From Colwellia sp. E2M01 (GTDB lineage Bacteria; Pseudomonadota; Gammaproteobacteria; Enterobacterales; Alteromonadaceae): a DNA stretch of 64,000 nt. The notes below the pieces were generated by a model. The model searched no databases and was not told the origin of the DNA. It was given only the letters and a program-made list of their open reading frames with translations. The stretch covers positions 1 to 64,000 of the forward strand of contig NZ_JAHKPR010000081.1 of NCBI RefSeq assembly GCF_018860585.1, read 5' to 3'. A program made the position numbers and the translations under genes. This document shows, in pieces, positions 1 to 9,969 of this stretch (position 1 is the first letter of the stretch; each line of letters begins with the position of its first letter).

Positions 1-450
1 AAGCTACATCCATGTAGCGTCCTTGTCAAAATCAATAACGCAGCATGTAAGCCTTTTAAATTCGCCCTTTGGGAGCTTGCTCTATGTACATTAACATCGT
101 TAAATTTATTTGATTTAGAATGACTAGACCTAAACAAATTCGCCTTGTTATTGCACATCGAGCATAGCTCTGAGTTGGGAAGAAATTTAATCAAATTGGT
201 ATAAGATGGACTGTGGAGTCTAAATTTGGAGGTGATTTATTGATGCTAGCTATCGAGTTAGAGCGAATTATGAGCTTATTACCCTTTGATTAAAGCTCGC
301 GCTTTATATTTTGTTTGAAGTACTTAGCTCGCAGCTAAATTAGAATTACACTTAGATAGTGGAATATTAGGTAGAGTAGGGGGGATAAAGATAAAAGAGG
401 GTAGATTTCACTCTACCACTCTTGAAGACTTTAGCTAACTGACGGGAGGG
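1..450. other. Intergenic, partial palindromic repeat, no gene
   Basis: I see no convincing coding sequence here. The segment ending with AAATTGGTATAAG near 194-205, and the internal phrase ATTCGCCTTGTTATTGCAC, resemble the half of the dispersed inverted-repeat element seen at 38663-38827, so this is probably a degenerate or truncated copy whose other half lies outside the window. The remainder, about 210-390, shows nothing I can name. Confidence 0.4.
395..423 (-). terminator. Hairpin downstream of the sulfatase gene
   Basis: AAGAG-GGTAGA pairs with TCTACC-A-CTCTT around a short loop, with one bulged A. It lies 28 bases past the sulfatase stop codon on the minus strand. The U-run after it is poor, so it may act mainly as a 3'-end stabiliser. 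Confidence 0.45.
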
Positions 451-2166
451 TTAATACGGGTCGTTAGGCTTTAATTTGATGATATTTGAATACTCAACAA
501 TGTTACTTTCTTTTTTCCACGCTTCAGCCATCGTTGTTAATTTTTTGACTAACTTAGGGTTATCTTTTGCCAGATTTTTTGTTTCACCTGGATCAACACT
601 TATATCGTATAACTCATACATAATGCCTGGTTTTGCAAGCGTTTGTAAATACCAGCCAGGTTCAATTAAAAGTTTCCAACGCCCTTGGTAAAGTACGCTT
701 TGTTGTCCTTTATCATTGTTAAAAATAGCCTCTGGCGGCGCCATTTTCTCACCTTTAAGGGTAGCAATAATGTTTCGGCCATCAGGCTTTCTTGGTGTTG
801 AACCATGGAATTTTTCAGGAAACTTAACGTTAGCAATATCTAATAGTGTTGGAACAATATCACCCACCCATACTACATCATCAGTAATGGTTCCAGGTTT
901 TACAACACCAGGCCAATTAGCAATAGCATGTGTTCTAGCACCACCTTCCCATAGTAAGGCTTTAACGCCTTTATAAGGTGAATTCATCAAGTCGCCAATG
1001 TGAGAGGCGGCACCATTATCTGAAAAGTATAAAATAAGGGTGTTTTCATATTCGCCACTGGCTTTTAAACTAGCAATAAGCTTACCTACGTTATCATCTA
1101 TTTTTTCTATCATAGCGCCATGAACAGCAGATTGAAGTCTAAACTTATCAATCTTTGCTTGGTCTTGTTTAGTCCATAGGTAATTATTGTTTGCAACTTT
1201 TACGTCTTTTGGAAATAAGCCTTCATCAATCGCTCCTTGATGGCGATCATCGGCAATTTTTTGTAAATTACTGTAACGTTTTAAATATTTTTGTACTAAC
1301 TCTTCTGGAGCTTGTAGTGGTTTGTGCGGTGCTCTATAAGCAACATACATGAAAAATGGCTCGTCTTTAGTTGCAGCTTCATCCATCATTTCAATAGCGC
1401 GATCAGTCATACCGTCTGTGGCATAGAAAGCTTTTTCTGATTTACCATGACATCCGCCATAACGCTGCTTATTAAATGCGTTATCAAAGTAGCAATGCAT
1501 GTTGTACTTATTGTTATATTTTAACGAAGCTTTATTGTTATCTTCGTAATAGTTATGAGGATCTTCAGGGCTAAAGAATAAGTTACCTTGAGCGCCATGA
1601 AAAACAAAACTTTTTTGAAAACCACGTTGTGGTGGGAGCGAAAGGTAGTCTTGCTCCATTTCTTCTTTAGTTAACTTTAGACCTGAGCCTGAGTGGGCTT
1701 CTTCCCAAGCATGCGATAATTCTTTTGGGTTGTTTTTTATGTAGCTACCCCCTAAATGCCATTTACCAGCCATTAAAGTCTGATAGCCATTATCACCAAG
1801 TAATTCAGAAATTAGCGGCTGCTCGTAAGGTAATCTGCCTCGGTGTGCTGGAAATGGTAATTCTCTAACCCAATCACCAACAACGCCACCACCAAAACCA
1901 ACATGAGCAGCATTAACCCCGGTTAACAAGGTGGCTCGTGTTGAACTACATCTAGCATTACTGTAGAAACTACTAAAACGCATCCCCGTTTTTGCTAATT
2001 CATCAAGGTTAGGGGTGTCTATTTCACCACCAAAGCTACCTAAATCGGTAAAACCTGAATCATCAGATAGTATTACTACTATATTAGGTCGTTTATCTGC
2101 AGCATGGCTAAAAAATGATAATAGAACACTGCATAACATTAAGCATGTTAAAATATTTTTTTTCAT
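451..2166 (-). CDS. Secreted S1-family sulfatase (arylsulfatase type)
   Basis: 571 residues, the normal size for an S1 sulfatase. A signal peptide covers about residues 1-22 and is followed at once by the metal-binding start of the fold (RPNIVVILSDD). The formylglycine motif is CSSTRATLLTG with the modified cysteine at residue 73; a second metal-site motif, YFSDNGAASH, lies near residue 390. Family knowledge: such enzymes hydrolyse sulfate esters in the periplasm after an anaerobic-type or FGE-type maturase converts the cysteine. In this locus the likely substrate is a sulfated porphyran or agar oligosaccharide, for example carrying L-galactose-6-sulfate, but regiospecificity cannot be read from the sequence. 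No maturase gene is in the window. It lies downstream of the GntR gene on the same strand, but a strong terminator separates them and I see no clear copy of the shared operator in front of it. Confidence 0.9.
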   Translation of the reverse strand: MKKNILTCLMLCSVLLSFFSHAADKRPNIVVILSDDSGFTDLGSFGGEIDTPNLDELAKTGMRFSSFYSNARCSSTRATLLTGVNAAHVGFGGGVVGDWVRELPFPAHRGRLPYEQPLISELLGDNGYQTLMAGKWHLGGSYIKNNPKELSHAWEEAHSGSGLKLTKEEMEQDYLSLPPQRGFQKSFVFHGAQGNLFFSPEDPHNYYEDNNKASLKYNNKYNMHCYFDNAFNKQRYGGCHGKSEKAFYATDGMTDRAIEMMDEAATKDEPFFMYVAYRAPHKPLQAPEELVQKYLKRYSNLQKIADDRHQGAIDEGLFPKDVKVANNNYLWTKQDQAKIDKFRLQSAVHGAMIEKIDDNVGKLIASLKASGEYENTLILYFSDNGAASHIGDLMNSPYKGVKALLWEGGARTHAIANWPGVVKPGTITDDVVWVGDIVPTLLDIANVKFPEKFHGSTPRKPDGRNIIATLKGEKMAPPEAIFNNDKGQQSVLYQGRWKLLIEPGWYLQTLAKPGIMYELYDISVDPGETKNLAKDNPKLVKKLTTMAEAWKKESNIVEYSNIIKLKPNDPY

Positions 2167-2451
2167 TATTTTTCTCTTAAAATATTGATTGAAATAGAAA
2201 TATATTCAGTTAAATTACGCTAAGTATTTAACTATGAGTAGTGGTTAGTCTAAAAATAAAATGGTGCAATCTTTGTAAAAGTATTAAGGACTACACATCA
2301 AATTGTCGGTATTAACTCTCTAGCCTTACTTTTTAAGTTAATTTATAACACTGTTTTTCATTTTTATTAGGTGATTGATGCCACCTATATTTTTGATGAT
2401 AAGATTCTAAATTCGCTTAATGAATGCATTGTAAATGGTAGCAATATAATC
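2167..2451. other. Intergenic, sulfatase promoter region
   Basis: AT-rich upstream region of the sulfatase. I find no good match to the ATTGTTAACAAT palindrome here; the nearest phrase, AATTGTCGGTATTAAC near 2300, breaks the spacing. Confidence 0.4.
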
Positions 2452-2492
2452 TTAATAAGGTTTAGTAACTTACAGTTACTAAACCTTATTAA
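2452..2492 (-). terminator. Strong terminator after the GntR gene
   Basis: A perfect 18-bp stem (TTAATAAGGTTTAGTAAC, 2452-2469, with its complement at 2475-2492) closes a 5-base loop just beyond the GntR stop codon. It should separate the regulator from the sulfatase. Confidence 0.85.
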
Positions 2493-2497
2493 AATTA

Positions 2498-3112
2498 TTA
2501 TCTAATGTTTGCTTTTATAGCTTTAATTGCGCCGCTAATATTTGAGCTACGCAATGCATCAAGAATCAATTTATGCTCTGCAACACATTCACTGCTTGAT
2601 GTAATTCGCTTATAATTCAAACGCATTCTCATCACATAAGGGTACCAAAGGTTTACAAGCTCATCACCGCCTGCTTTATTGATTAAATACTTGTGAAAAG
2701 CAATATCACTTTTGGTTACTTGGGTATAATCTTCTTTAATGAAAGCATTTTGTAAATCAGCGAGTAAATTATCTAATTCAGTAAATGCTTGTTCTGTTAG
2801 TTTATCCTTTAACTGTTCTACAGCATAAACTTCAATATCTCGGCGTAATTTAATCATTAACCTTTGTAGTTTTACATCAAGTATACTGTTAACAGAAGCA
2901 CCACAATTATTTTTAGAAATCAGTAAACCTTCCTTACTGAGTTGTAAAATAACATCTCTAATTGGGCCTCGTGACACACCAAATCTGTCAGCCATCTCTT
3001 TTTCATTTAATTTAGTATTTGGCGCTAAATCACCTGATATGATGTCTGAACGTATTTGATCGGCTATTTGATCTTTTACTGACAGAATTCTATTTGGCTT
3101 ACTTGTATTCAT
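2498..3112 (-). CDS. GntR-family transcriptional regulator (FCD/FadR subfamily)
   Basis: 204 residues. An N-terminal winged helix-turn-helix occupies about residues 10-80 (QIADQIRSDIISGDLAPN and EKEMADRFGVSRGPIRDVI are the classic GntR helices). The C-terminal all-helical FCD ligand domain follows, with the metal-binding Asp/His pair in SDIAFHKYLINKAGG and a further His in AEHKLILDALRSSN. FCD proteins typically sense sugar acids or other carboxylates and bind short palindromes with a GT-N-AC core. It sits between the sulfatase and GH50 genes and is a good candidate to control the ATTGTTAACAAT sites found throughout the window; a keto-deoxy acid from anhydrogalactose catabolism would be a sensible effector. 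That link is inference. A related palindrome at 3287-3298 in its own upstream region hints at autoregulation. It is slightly shorter at the C-terminus than many FCD regulators. Confidence 0.88.
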   Translation of the reverse strand: MNTSKPNRILSVKDQIADQIRSDIISGDLAPNTKLNEKEMADRFGVSRGPIRDVILQLSKEGLLISKNNCGASVNSILDVKLQRLMIKLRRDIEVYAVEQLKDKLTEQAFTELDNLLADLQNAFIKEDYTQVTKSDIAFHKYLINKAGGDELVNLWYPYVMRMRLNYKRITSSSECVAEHKLILDALRSSNISGAIKAIKANIR

Positions 3113-3286
3113 GTTAACTCCATAACATTCATTATTTATTCAATTGTATTTTTTATAAAAATTTTAGCGCTCAATTTTATCGTTTAATATTAAGATTACA
3201 ATTGTTATATGGTTTATTGTTCACCAAAAACATAAAAACTTTACATTTGACCTTGGATTGTACAAATAACACTCAATTAAATTCGT

Positions 3287-3298
3287 ATTATTAACAAA
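3287..3298. promoter_or_regulatory. Candidate operator (ATTATTAACAAA) upstream of the GntR gene
   Basis: Two mismatches from ATTGTTAACAAT. It lies about 175 bases upstream of the GntR start; a second partial palindrome, ATTGTACAAA, is at about 3257-3266 but lacks the central two bases. Confidence 0.35.
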
Positions 3299-3349
3299 TT
3301 TTATAATGAGAGAGTAAATGAAAGGGCAATGTTGAATACCGATTAAATG

Positions 3350-3382
3350 AAAGAATAGCGATTGAACGATTCGCTATTCTTT
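3350..3382 (-). terminator. Terminator after the GH50 gene
   Basis: AAAGAATAGCGA (3350-3361) pairs with TCGCTATTCTTT (3371-3382), just past the GH50 stop codon. Confidence 0.75.
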
Positions 3383-3398
3383 ACAAGTTAATACAAGG

Positions 3399-5744
3399 CT
3401 ATTTAAATCTACGTTCGTACATAGTTGAATGAAGTTCTTTAGCTGCTTCAACCATTGGAGCGTACGGAGTATCGGTAACTGTTATAAAGCCAACATTATA
3501 ATTTTCACCGTCATACGCTCGGCCTGAAATTGGCGAGTCTATGTACTGGAACCAATGGGCACCAATAAAGTAAGGATTATCAATAACTGAGTGCATATAG
3601 TCTTTATACATTTTCGCACGGTCTTCTTGGTCAGATGCCATTACTAAACCAGGGTGATATAAACCAGTATCCATAGCACCAATATGGAATTCACCAATAA
3701 TACTTGGTTTATCAATTTGACTTAAGAAATCCCATGAACTTGCAGCTAACCCTTCTTTATAGATGTTGTAACTAACTACATCTGCATATTTAGCTGATGC
3801 TTCAATCACTTCATCTGACATAGCCCAGTTTGGAAGGCGAGCCCCAAGGTATAAATGATTAGGCATATGTTGCGTTAATGCACTTTCAACAACACTGAAA
3901 TATTTATCTACATAACTTGATAATAATGTTGAGTAATCTTCTATTTGAACTTCATTATTAATATCGGAATTTATTCCTTTATCAAATGTGGCCCAACTTT
4001 CAATATTTTTACCCCATGCTTTATTTAACTTGGCTATATCAACATATTTTTCTTTCATTAATCGTGTAAATACAGCTTTTGTAGGTACGTCCTTACCGTC
4101 GCGCTTTAAGGTACTTATTACAATGCCGTAAGTACTTTCAGGGGTACCAGGTCGACCAAAGCTTTTTTCATTATCAATAAACACACCAACACACCAAGGG
4201 TTATTTTTAACTTGCTCAGCAACTGTTTTTACTGTGAACTGTGCGCGCTCTTCAAATACAGGATCAAATACGTCAGGCATAGCTCCCCAGAAGTCATCGC
4301 CGCTTGATACAGTTTTAAAGTCACCAATTATCCAACCATTGGCAAAGAAAGGTACTTTATTCGTATGGTAAAACATTGGATCATTCCAGTTACCTAATGA
4401 AGTGAAGCCCCAGTCAATCATGCGATCTAATGTTACATCTACCCATTTATCCATAACGGCTTGGTTACTTTCACCATTATTACCGTATTTTCTCTCTAAG
4501 TTAGCCGAATAAAAACTGAAGGTTTCACCATGTTTCATTGGACCAGAATGCGCGCTAATGCGGTATCCGAAATGCTTACCTAATGATTCATCGTAAGTTG
4601 GTAGCCATTCAAATAAGTCAGCTCTTGTTTGAGACTTTAATTCTCTGGTTTTCGCAATCTCATTACTCACTCGGTTTAAGCCCTGTGAGTCTTCAGGTGT
4701 AACATTATCGGCAGATCTTTGCGCAATAAGTGCTTGATCAAAATCATAACCAGTCATAGTCGATGAGTTAGAAAGTCTTATTACATCAATACCTGTCGCA
4801 AAATAAAGGTAGCCGTCAGGGTCAACTAAAGACCATACACCATCAACTTTTTCAGTTCTAAAGTAGCCTGTAGCTTTTAATTTAGGCCCTGTTTTCCAAC
4901 CGCCATATTGAGAGCGATCTTTTGGTAATAACCCTGTTAAATGTTTAGCTTCTTCATTTTTTTGATTGAGTAAGTCTTGGTCTGTGTGAATTTTACTTGG
5001 AAAATCAACCGTCGCATTTTGACCGTATTTATCAACAATGTTAGTTAAATATGCAGGGTTAAAATCAGGATTTTTTCTTAATCTTAAATTACTTAGAGTA
5101 ATTTCTTTGTCAAATAAATTGCTTTGCACACTTAATGAAATTTGTTTTATGCCTTTAAGGTTTAAGTTCTTCTTTCCCCATAAAGAAATAAATTGAATAT
5201 CATCAGACTCCCAAGTATCAGGGTTACCACGCAAGCCTGAGGTGAAATTTAATTCTACACCTTCTTCGCCTTCAGGTGTCGCAAGGTCATGGCCTGCCAT
5301 CTTAGCGTAATAAGTATTACTATCACCCACTGGAACATTAATGCTGCGAGTGTAGGTTCCACCGTCTATATCGGTTATATCAAGAAATAGTTGAACACTG
5401 TGTTTACCATGATTAGCAATGTCTATAGCAAGGTTAAAATCTTCTTTTTGGCTCCAATCCCAAGGCGTTTCCGGTGATAAAGCAATACCGCTATAACTAT
5501 TTTTTTGAGAATCAAAATTAACAGTCAGTCCTTGATTATCAGGTGTAGGTTGTGCTGAAGAATTTATGAACCGAACCTGCTCAAGAGCAGATTTTGAATT
5601 AAAATCAATCAAGGATTGCAATTCAATATCGGTAGGTGATTGTGCGGTATTGTTTTCTACCTTAATAGACTCCGAATTACATGCACTTAATGTGGTCAGC
5701 GCTATAGCTATACTAGATAGCAATAGTATGGTTTTTTTGTTCAT
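3399..5744 (-). CDS. GH50 beta-agarase, lipoprotein
   Basis: 781 residues. A lipoprotein signal (MNKKTILLLSSIAIALTTLSAC) puts Cys22 as the lipid anchor. A CBM-like beta-sandwich region occupies about residues 40-225 and a TIM-barrel catalytic region about 270-781, beginning with the typical GH50 phrase DPDGYLYFATGIDVIRLS. The likely acid/base is Glu526 in FIDNEKSFG and the likely nucleophile Glu685 in IIGEFHIGAMD. GH50 enzymes cleave the beta-1,4 bonds of agarose or neoagaro-oligosaccharides, often exolytically to neoagarobiose. The lipid anchor suggests membrane attachment, facing the periplasm or cell surface. It has its own promoter region with two copies of the shared palindrome and ends at a good terminator, so it is probably a single-gene transcript. 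Family assignment is from recognised sequence, not from a search. Confidence 0.88.
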   Translation of the reverse strand: MNKKTILLLSSIAIALTTLSACNSESIKVENNTAQSPTDIELQSLIDFNSKSALEQVRFINSSAQPTPDNQGLTVNFDSQKNSYSGIALSPETPWDWSQKEDFNLAIDIANHGKHSVQLFLDITDIDGGTYTRSINVPVGDSNTYYAKMAGHDLATPEGEEGVELNFTSGLRGNPDTWESDDIQFISLWGKKNLNLKGIKQISLSVQSNLFDKEITLSNLRLRKNPDFNPAYLTNIVDKYGQNATVDFPSKIHTDQDLLNQKNEEAKHLTGLLPKDRSQYGGWKTGPKLKATGYFRTEKVDGVWSLVDPDGYLYFATGIDVIRLSNSSTMTGYDFDQALIAQRSADNVTPEDSQGLNRVSNEIAKTRELKSQTRADLFEWLPTYDESLGKHFGYRISAHSGPMKHGETFSFYSANLERKYGNNGESNQAVMDKWVDVTLDRMIDWGFTSLGNWNDPMFYHTNKVPFFANGWIIGDFKTVSSGDDFWGAMPDVFDPVFEERAQFTVKTVAEQVKNNPWCVGVFIDNEKSFGRPGTPESTYGIVISTLKRDGKDVPTKAVFTRLMKEKYVDIAKLNKAWGKNIESWATFDKGINSDINNEVQIEDYSTLLSSYVDKYFSVVESALTQHMPNHLYLGARLPNWAMSDEVIEASAKYADVVSYNIYKEGLAASSWDFLSQIDKPSIIGEFHIGAMDTGLYHPGLVMASDQEDRAKMYKDYMHSVIDNPYFIGAHWFQYIDSPISGRAYDGENYNVGFITVTDTPYAPMVEAAKELHSTMYERRFK

Positions 5745-5803
5745 TAATTAATACCCCTTATTTTTGTAATCATTTCAGTATACATACTTTTTGCATAAAG
5801 TAA

Positions 5804-5815
5804 ATTGTTAACAAT
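5804..5815. promoter_or_regulatory. Operator ATTGTTAACAAT upstream of the GH50 gene
   Basis: A perfect 12-bp palindrome 60 bases upstream of the GH50 start codon; the same motif recurs at many promoters in the window. Confidence 0.65.
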
Positions 5816-5844
5816 AATCATTTGTGAGTTTTAATATTTTTTGT

Positions 5845-5856
5845 ATTATTAACAAT
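5845..5856. promoter_or_regulatory. Second operator-like site (ATTATTAACAAT)
   Basis: One mismatch from the palindrome, 41 bases from the first site (centre to centre), about four helical turns, so the pair could bind cooperatively. Confidence 0.5.
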
Positions 5857-6019
5857 TTTAACTAATATTTAGTTGTTAGTTAGATAAATAAATAAACTAT
5901 TAGCTAAAATGCTGATTTTATATTTCTTATGATTAACGCTAATACATTTATAGCTACTTTATATAGTGTATTTGGTGACAGGTTTAACTACAGCAATCTT
6001 CGTATATGGTTAATTGTGT

Positions 6020-6031
6020 ATTGTTAACAAA
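6020..6031. promoter_or_regulatory. Operator ATTGTTAACAAA upstream of the TonB receptor
   Basis: One mismatch from the shared palindrome, about 220 bases upstream of the receptor start. The region 5745-6250 is otherwise a long, AT-rich divergent promoter region with no gene. Confidence 0.55.
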
Positions 6032-6250
6032 ATAAAGTTGACAAGCTTTGTTTTATGAGTTTAAAGTGGTTATGTAAATAAATGTTAATAGCTTTAATAA
6101 TATCAATATATACCTATGTGAACCTTGGGTTTATATAAATATTATGGTTACTAGCTTTATTTATAATGACAGAAGACAAAAATTAATAAGACATAAATAA
6201 ACGCCAACAAATATAAAAAGAGAAAACTCAAGGTACCTAGGGGATCTAAA

Positions 6251-9200
6251 ATGATAAATCCAAGTATAAAATTTAAATTAAGTCCTGTATGCATAGCTTT
6301 ACTTGCATCAACAAGTCTTAATATATCTGCACAAGAAGCTGCTTCTGAAAGTAACAGTGCTAATGCCCAAGAAGATAAAATTGAAGTTATTGAGGTTACC
6401 GGGTTAGCAGGTAGCCTGAGAAAAAATATTAACGACAAACGATTTGCGTCTGGTATTTCTGACTCAATCAATGCTGAAGATGTAGGTAAAAGTACCGATC
6501 AGAACATTGCTGATGCATTAGGTCGAATTACTGGTGTTACTGTTGTAAGTGCTGATGGTGAAGGTACACGAATTACTGTTCGTGGTGCTGACGCTAACCA
6601 AAACCAAATCACACTGAATGGCCAAACGTTAACATCGACCGATTTTTCGCAAGCGGTTGATTTAAGTTCTTTTTCTGCAGATATATTATCCAAATTAGAA
6701 GTTATTAAAACCTCTAGTGCAGACCAAGATGAAGGTTCATTAGGTGCTTCAGTTAACTTGGTTACTGTTCGACCTTTAGACCAAGTAGAAAGTGTTCGTT
6801 CATTAACACTACAAGGTCGTTATAGCGACTTCTCAGAGGAAGTAAACCACAAGCTTAATTTTTCTATTTCAGAAAAATTCTTGGATGATACTTTTGGTGT
6901 TGCTTTCACTGCATATGATGAAACAAATGCTTTTCGTAAAGATCAATATAGAACGGATAATTTTAACCCATCTCAACTGTACACTCAGGCAGTCGATCAA
7001 CACGGAAATACCATTTCTAACGTAAAAGCAATCGAGGCAGCTAATGCGACTTATGAGCTTCACCAGAATGAAAGTGATCGTTTTGGTGGCTCTTTAGGTC
7101 TTCAATACTTAATTGGTGATTCGACCGAAATCATGTTTGATGCTACCTATAGTAAGCAAAATATAGTGAGAACAAAAGACGCTATTCAAACTAAAAGCTT
7201 CTCGAATAACCCTAACTGGGTAGAAGGTGATACCTCCTCTAGTTTCGTAAGAGACCCTAATCCATATAGCGATCCTATTGACTGGATTCAAGTTAATACT
7301 GACACCCATGACACAACTCAACGTCTTAACCGTTACGGTAACGGTAATATGCTTCGTTCAGATGGTGGTGAAGAAAATGATAACCTCAGCACTACGCTAA
7401 ACCTTACAACAGAGCTTACAGATTCTTTCCGTGTTGACGCTCAAGTAGGTTATTCTTCGAGTAAATCAGAAAGCTTACCAAACGCTTCTACATACATGGA
7501 AAACCATTGGCAAGTACCTGGCTTTTTATTATACGATGCGGGTAGCGATATTCAACCAGTAGGTACTCAGTGTACTGCTGGTGATATTTGTAAAATGGTT
7601 TACGGAGACACTTTTGTTGACTTTGGTGAAAATTTATACGGCTATGTTGACGAAGAGGGAGCTACCAGAGCGGGTAATTATGACAATACCGCTACTACTG
7701 GTTTTAACCCTCAAGACACCGCATCTTTCTTCTTAGGTAATATTACAGAACTAGATCGTAGTGTAGAAGATACAATTATCAATGCTCAAGTAGATTTTGA
7801 GTGGGATATCTACGAATTTGGTATTTCTTCTATAGAGTTTGGTGCTAAAATTTCTAAACGTAACAAAGTAGTTGACGACCAGAGCTTTACCTTCCGTTCG
7901 TTAGAAGCAAGTGAAGTTATTGTTGATCCTGTTACAGGTGAAACTATCGTTGAACCTGGCGGCGCCTTAAATGATATTCGTGGTGATATGATCGCTGGTG
8001 AACCGATCAAATATGATGATTTCATGGCATCGCTTGGTGTAGGCAGAGAAGGTGCAACAGTAGGTTGGACACCTATTGATGTGTTTAAAGCTAAAGAAAT
8101 GGTTTTAGGTGATGGTGATGTTGTACGTGATGTTGATAACACAGCTTCTCGTGAGACAGATATAGATACTCAAGCTCTTTACTTAAAAACTAATTTTGAG
8201 TTTTTTGATAGCAAGTTAACCGGTGATATCGGTGTTCGTTATGTTAAAACTGAGGTTGATGCAAGCGGCTATTCAGGTATTAATTATTACGAAAGTGGTG
8301 ACTTACAACGTGATATGGACCGTCATACACTAACTGAGTTAGCAGACAGAAGTTTACCAGAATGTCCTGCAATTAAGGTAGGCCCTACTGGAGAGGTAAA
8401 ACTGTATGACCAAAAATATCAACGTGTTGATGGTTTAGGTTGGGATACAAGTGCAGGTCCAGATCCATCAACTTGGACACCAATTCCTGATGCTGGTCCA
8501 TGTCATGATCCAGCATTTGCAGACTACGCAGACGCATTAAACAGTTTCCGCGCAGGAACAGGCCCACAACCAAACCCTAGTACCTCTGATGTATTATGGC
8601 AAACAGCTTGGCGTTACGCAGATGTTTCGACTAGTACTACATACGGTTTTGATGAATTACCACTATGGAATGGTAACACTGATGGACAAAATACAAATTA
8701 TAGTGCGGCAAACCCTGTTAATAAAGGCCTTGCTTCGGTAGCGGCTAATAAAACTCATAGTTATACTAACTTTTTACCTAGTTTAAACCTTAACTATGCA
8801 GTAAATGATGAGTTTATTGCTCGTTTTGCTGTGTCTCAAACTATGACTCGTCCAGAGATAGATTTGTTACGACCTGGTTATAAATTAAACGAAGGACAGT
8901 ATTGGGGAAGTGGTAGTACCAATTCTGGTAACGTTACTGTATTTAACACTGAGTTAGAGCCACTTGAATCAATTAATTTAGATTTGTCGGCTGAATGGTA
9001 TTTCAGTGATACAGGTATGTTAAGTCTTGCCTATTTCAGAAAAGATATGTCTAACTTTGCTGACCGTGAAACAGCGTTATCCCTTGTTAAGAGCGTAAGA
9101 GACCCTAATGACGCTCCTACCAATGGCGCGGATCTGATTTTAACAGCAGACGATCCTATTGGTGACTGTCATCCTCTTAGAGCTGCTACCGAATTCGGGT

Positions 9201-9910
9201 ATAAAGAAAATGACGCTACGACGTATAGTGGTAATCCAGTAGATGATTGTGCAAATATGTTAGTGACCAAATATGTCAACTCTAAGGATGCTGTAATTGA
9301 CGGTGTAGAAGTTGGTTATATGGATACTTATGACTTTATACCTGAAATGTTTGATCTACCTGAATGGACAGGTGGGTTCGGTGTTTCAGCTAACTATACA
9401 TATCAACAAAGTGAGTATGATTCAGGGGCTTCATCTATTGACCCAACAGTTACACTACCTTCATACCCGGTAGCGGATACACCAGAGCATAGCTATAACT
9501 TTACTGGTTTTTGGGAACATAGTGGTCATCAACTACGCTTGAGCTATAGAGGAACTTCTGACTCACTAGTAGGTACCGACTTTTTTAATGGTCAGTCAGG
9601 CCGTACTTGGAACCAAGGCTCTATCTGGAATGAGGGGCGTAATACCCTAGATTTATCGGCCTCATATAAAGTGAATAACGATATTTCAATTACCTTCCAA
9701 GCTATCAACTTAACTGACGCAGCTTATAGAACTTACTTCACAAGCAGAACGTTAGATGTACAAAAAGTAGCCGCTGATAATGCAGCAGGTTATGACTTTG
9801 TAGCGTTAGATGAAGGTAATCCACTTGACGGTGATGCCCCAACACATCGTACTTACACTAAGTACAAAGTGGGCACTACTTACCGTTTAGGCGTACGCGT
9901 TAATTTCTAA
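6251..9910 (+). CDS. TonB-dependent receptor, large carbohydrate type
   Basis: 1219 residues, in the size range of the large TonB-dependent receptors of marine carbohydrate degraders. A signal peptide covers about residues 1-27; a TonB-box-like segment (KIEVIEVTG) is at about 43-51; a plug domain follows (GKSTDQNIADALGRITGV, RITVRGADANQNQITLNG), then a long beta-barrel ending in the outer-membrane signature phenylalanine (YRLGVRVNF). AGGGGA six bases before the ATG is a good ribosome site and fixes the start. It should import galactan oligosaccharides across the outer membrane using TonB energy. It is followed after 59 bases by a surface lipoprotein gene, an arrangement reminiscent of SusC/SusD pairs although the partner is not SusD-like. 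A stem-loop between the two genes may reduce expression of the second. Confidence 0.93.
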   Translation: MINPSIKFKLSPVCIALLASTSLNISAQEAASESNSANAQEDKIEVIEVTGLAGSLRKNINDKRFASGISDSINAEDVGKSTDQNIADALGRITGVTVVSADGEGTRITVRGADANQNQITLNGQTLTSTDFSQAVDLSSFSADILSKLEVIKTSSADQDEGSLGASVNLVTVRPLDQVESVRSLTLQGRYSDFSEEVNHKLNFSISEKFLDDTFGVAFTAYDETNAFRKDQYRTDNFNPSQLYTQAVDQHGNTISNVKAIEAANATYELHQNESDRFGGSLGLQYLIGDSTEIMFDATYSKQNIVRTKDAIQTKSFSNNPNWVEGDTSSSFVRDPNPYSDPIDWIQVNTDTHDTTQRLNRYGNGNMLRSDGGEENDNLSTTLNLTTELTDSFRVDAQVGYSSSKSESLPNASTYMENHWQVPGFLLYDAGSDIQPVGTQCTAGDICKMVYGDTFVDFGENLYGYVDEEGATRAGNYDNTATTGFNPQDTASFFLGNITELDRSVEDTIINAQVDFEWDIYEFGISSIEFGAKISKRNKVVDDQSFTFRSLEASEVIVDPVTGETIVEPGGALNDIRGDMIAGEPIKYDDFMASLGVGREGATVGWTPIDVFKAKEMVLGDGDVVRDVDNTASRETDIDTQALYLKTNFEFFDSKLTGDIGVRYVKTEVDASGYSGINYYESGDLQRDMDRHTLTELADRSLPECPAIKVGPTGEVKLYDQKYQRVDGLGWDTSAGPDPSTWTPIPDAGPCHDPAFADYADALNSFRAGTGPQPNPSTSDVLWQTAWRYADVSTSTTYGFDELPLWNGNTDGQNTNYSAANPVNKGLASVAANKTHSYTNFLPSLNLNYAVNDEFIARFAVSQTMTRPEIDLLRPGYKLNEGQYWGSGSTNSGNVTVFNTELEPLESINLDLSAEWYFSDTGMLSLAYFRKDMSNFADRETALSLVKSVRDPNDAPTNGADLILTADDPIGDCHPLRAATEFGYKENDATTYSGNPVDDCANMLVTKYVNSKDAVIDGVEVGYMDTYDFIPEMFDLPEWTGGFGVSANYTYQQSEYDSGASSIDPTVTLPSYPVADTPEHSYNFTGFWEHSGHQLRLSYRGTSDSLVGTDFFNGQSGRTWNQGSIWNEGRNTLDLSASYKVNNDISITFQAINLTDAAYRTYFTSRTLDVQKVAADNAAGYDFVALDEGNPLDGDAPTHRTYTKYKVGTTYRLGVRVNF

Positions 9911-9921
9911 AAATTTAAAGG

Positions 9922-9948
9922 TTAGGGACAACATAGTCTTGTCCCTAA
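9922..9948 (+). promoter_or_regulatory. Intercistronic stem-loop between receptor and lipoprotein genes
   Basis: TTAGGGACAA (9922-9931) pairs perfectly with TTGTCCCTAA (9939-9948) around a 7-base loop. No U-run follows, so it looks like a processing or attenuation element rather than a full terminator. Confidence 0.5.
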
Positions 9949-9969
9949 TCAAGATATAGGTGTTAAATT

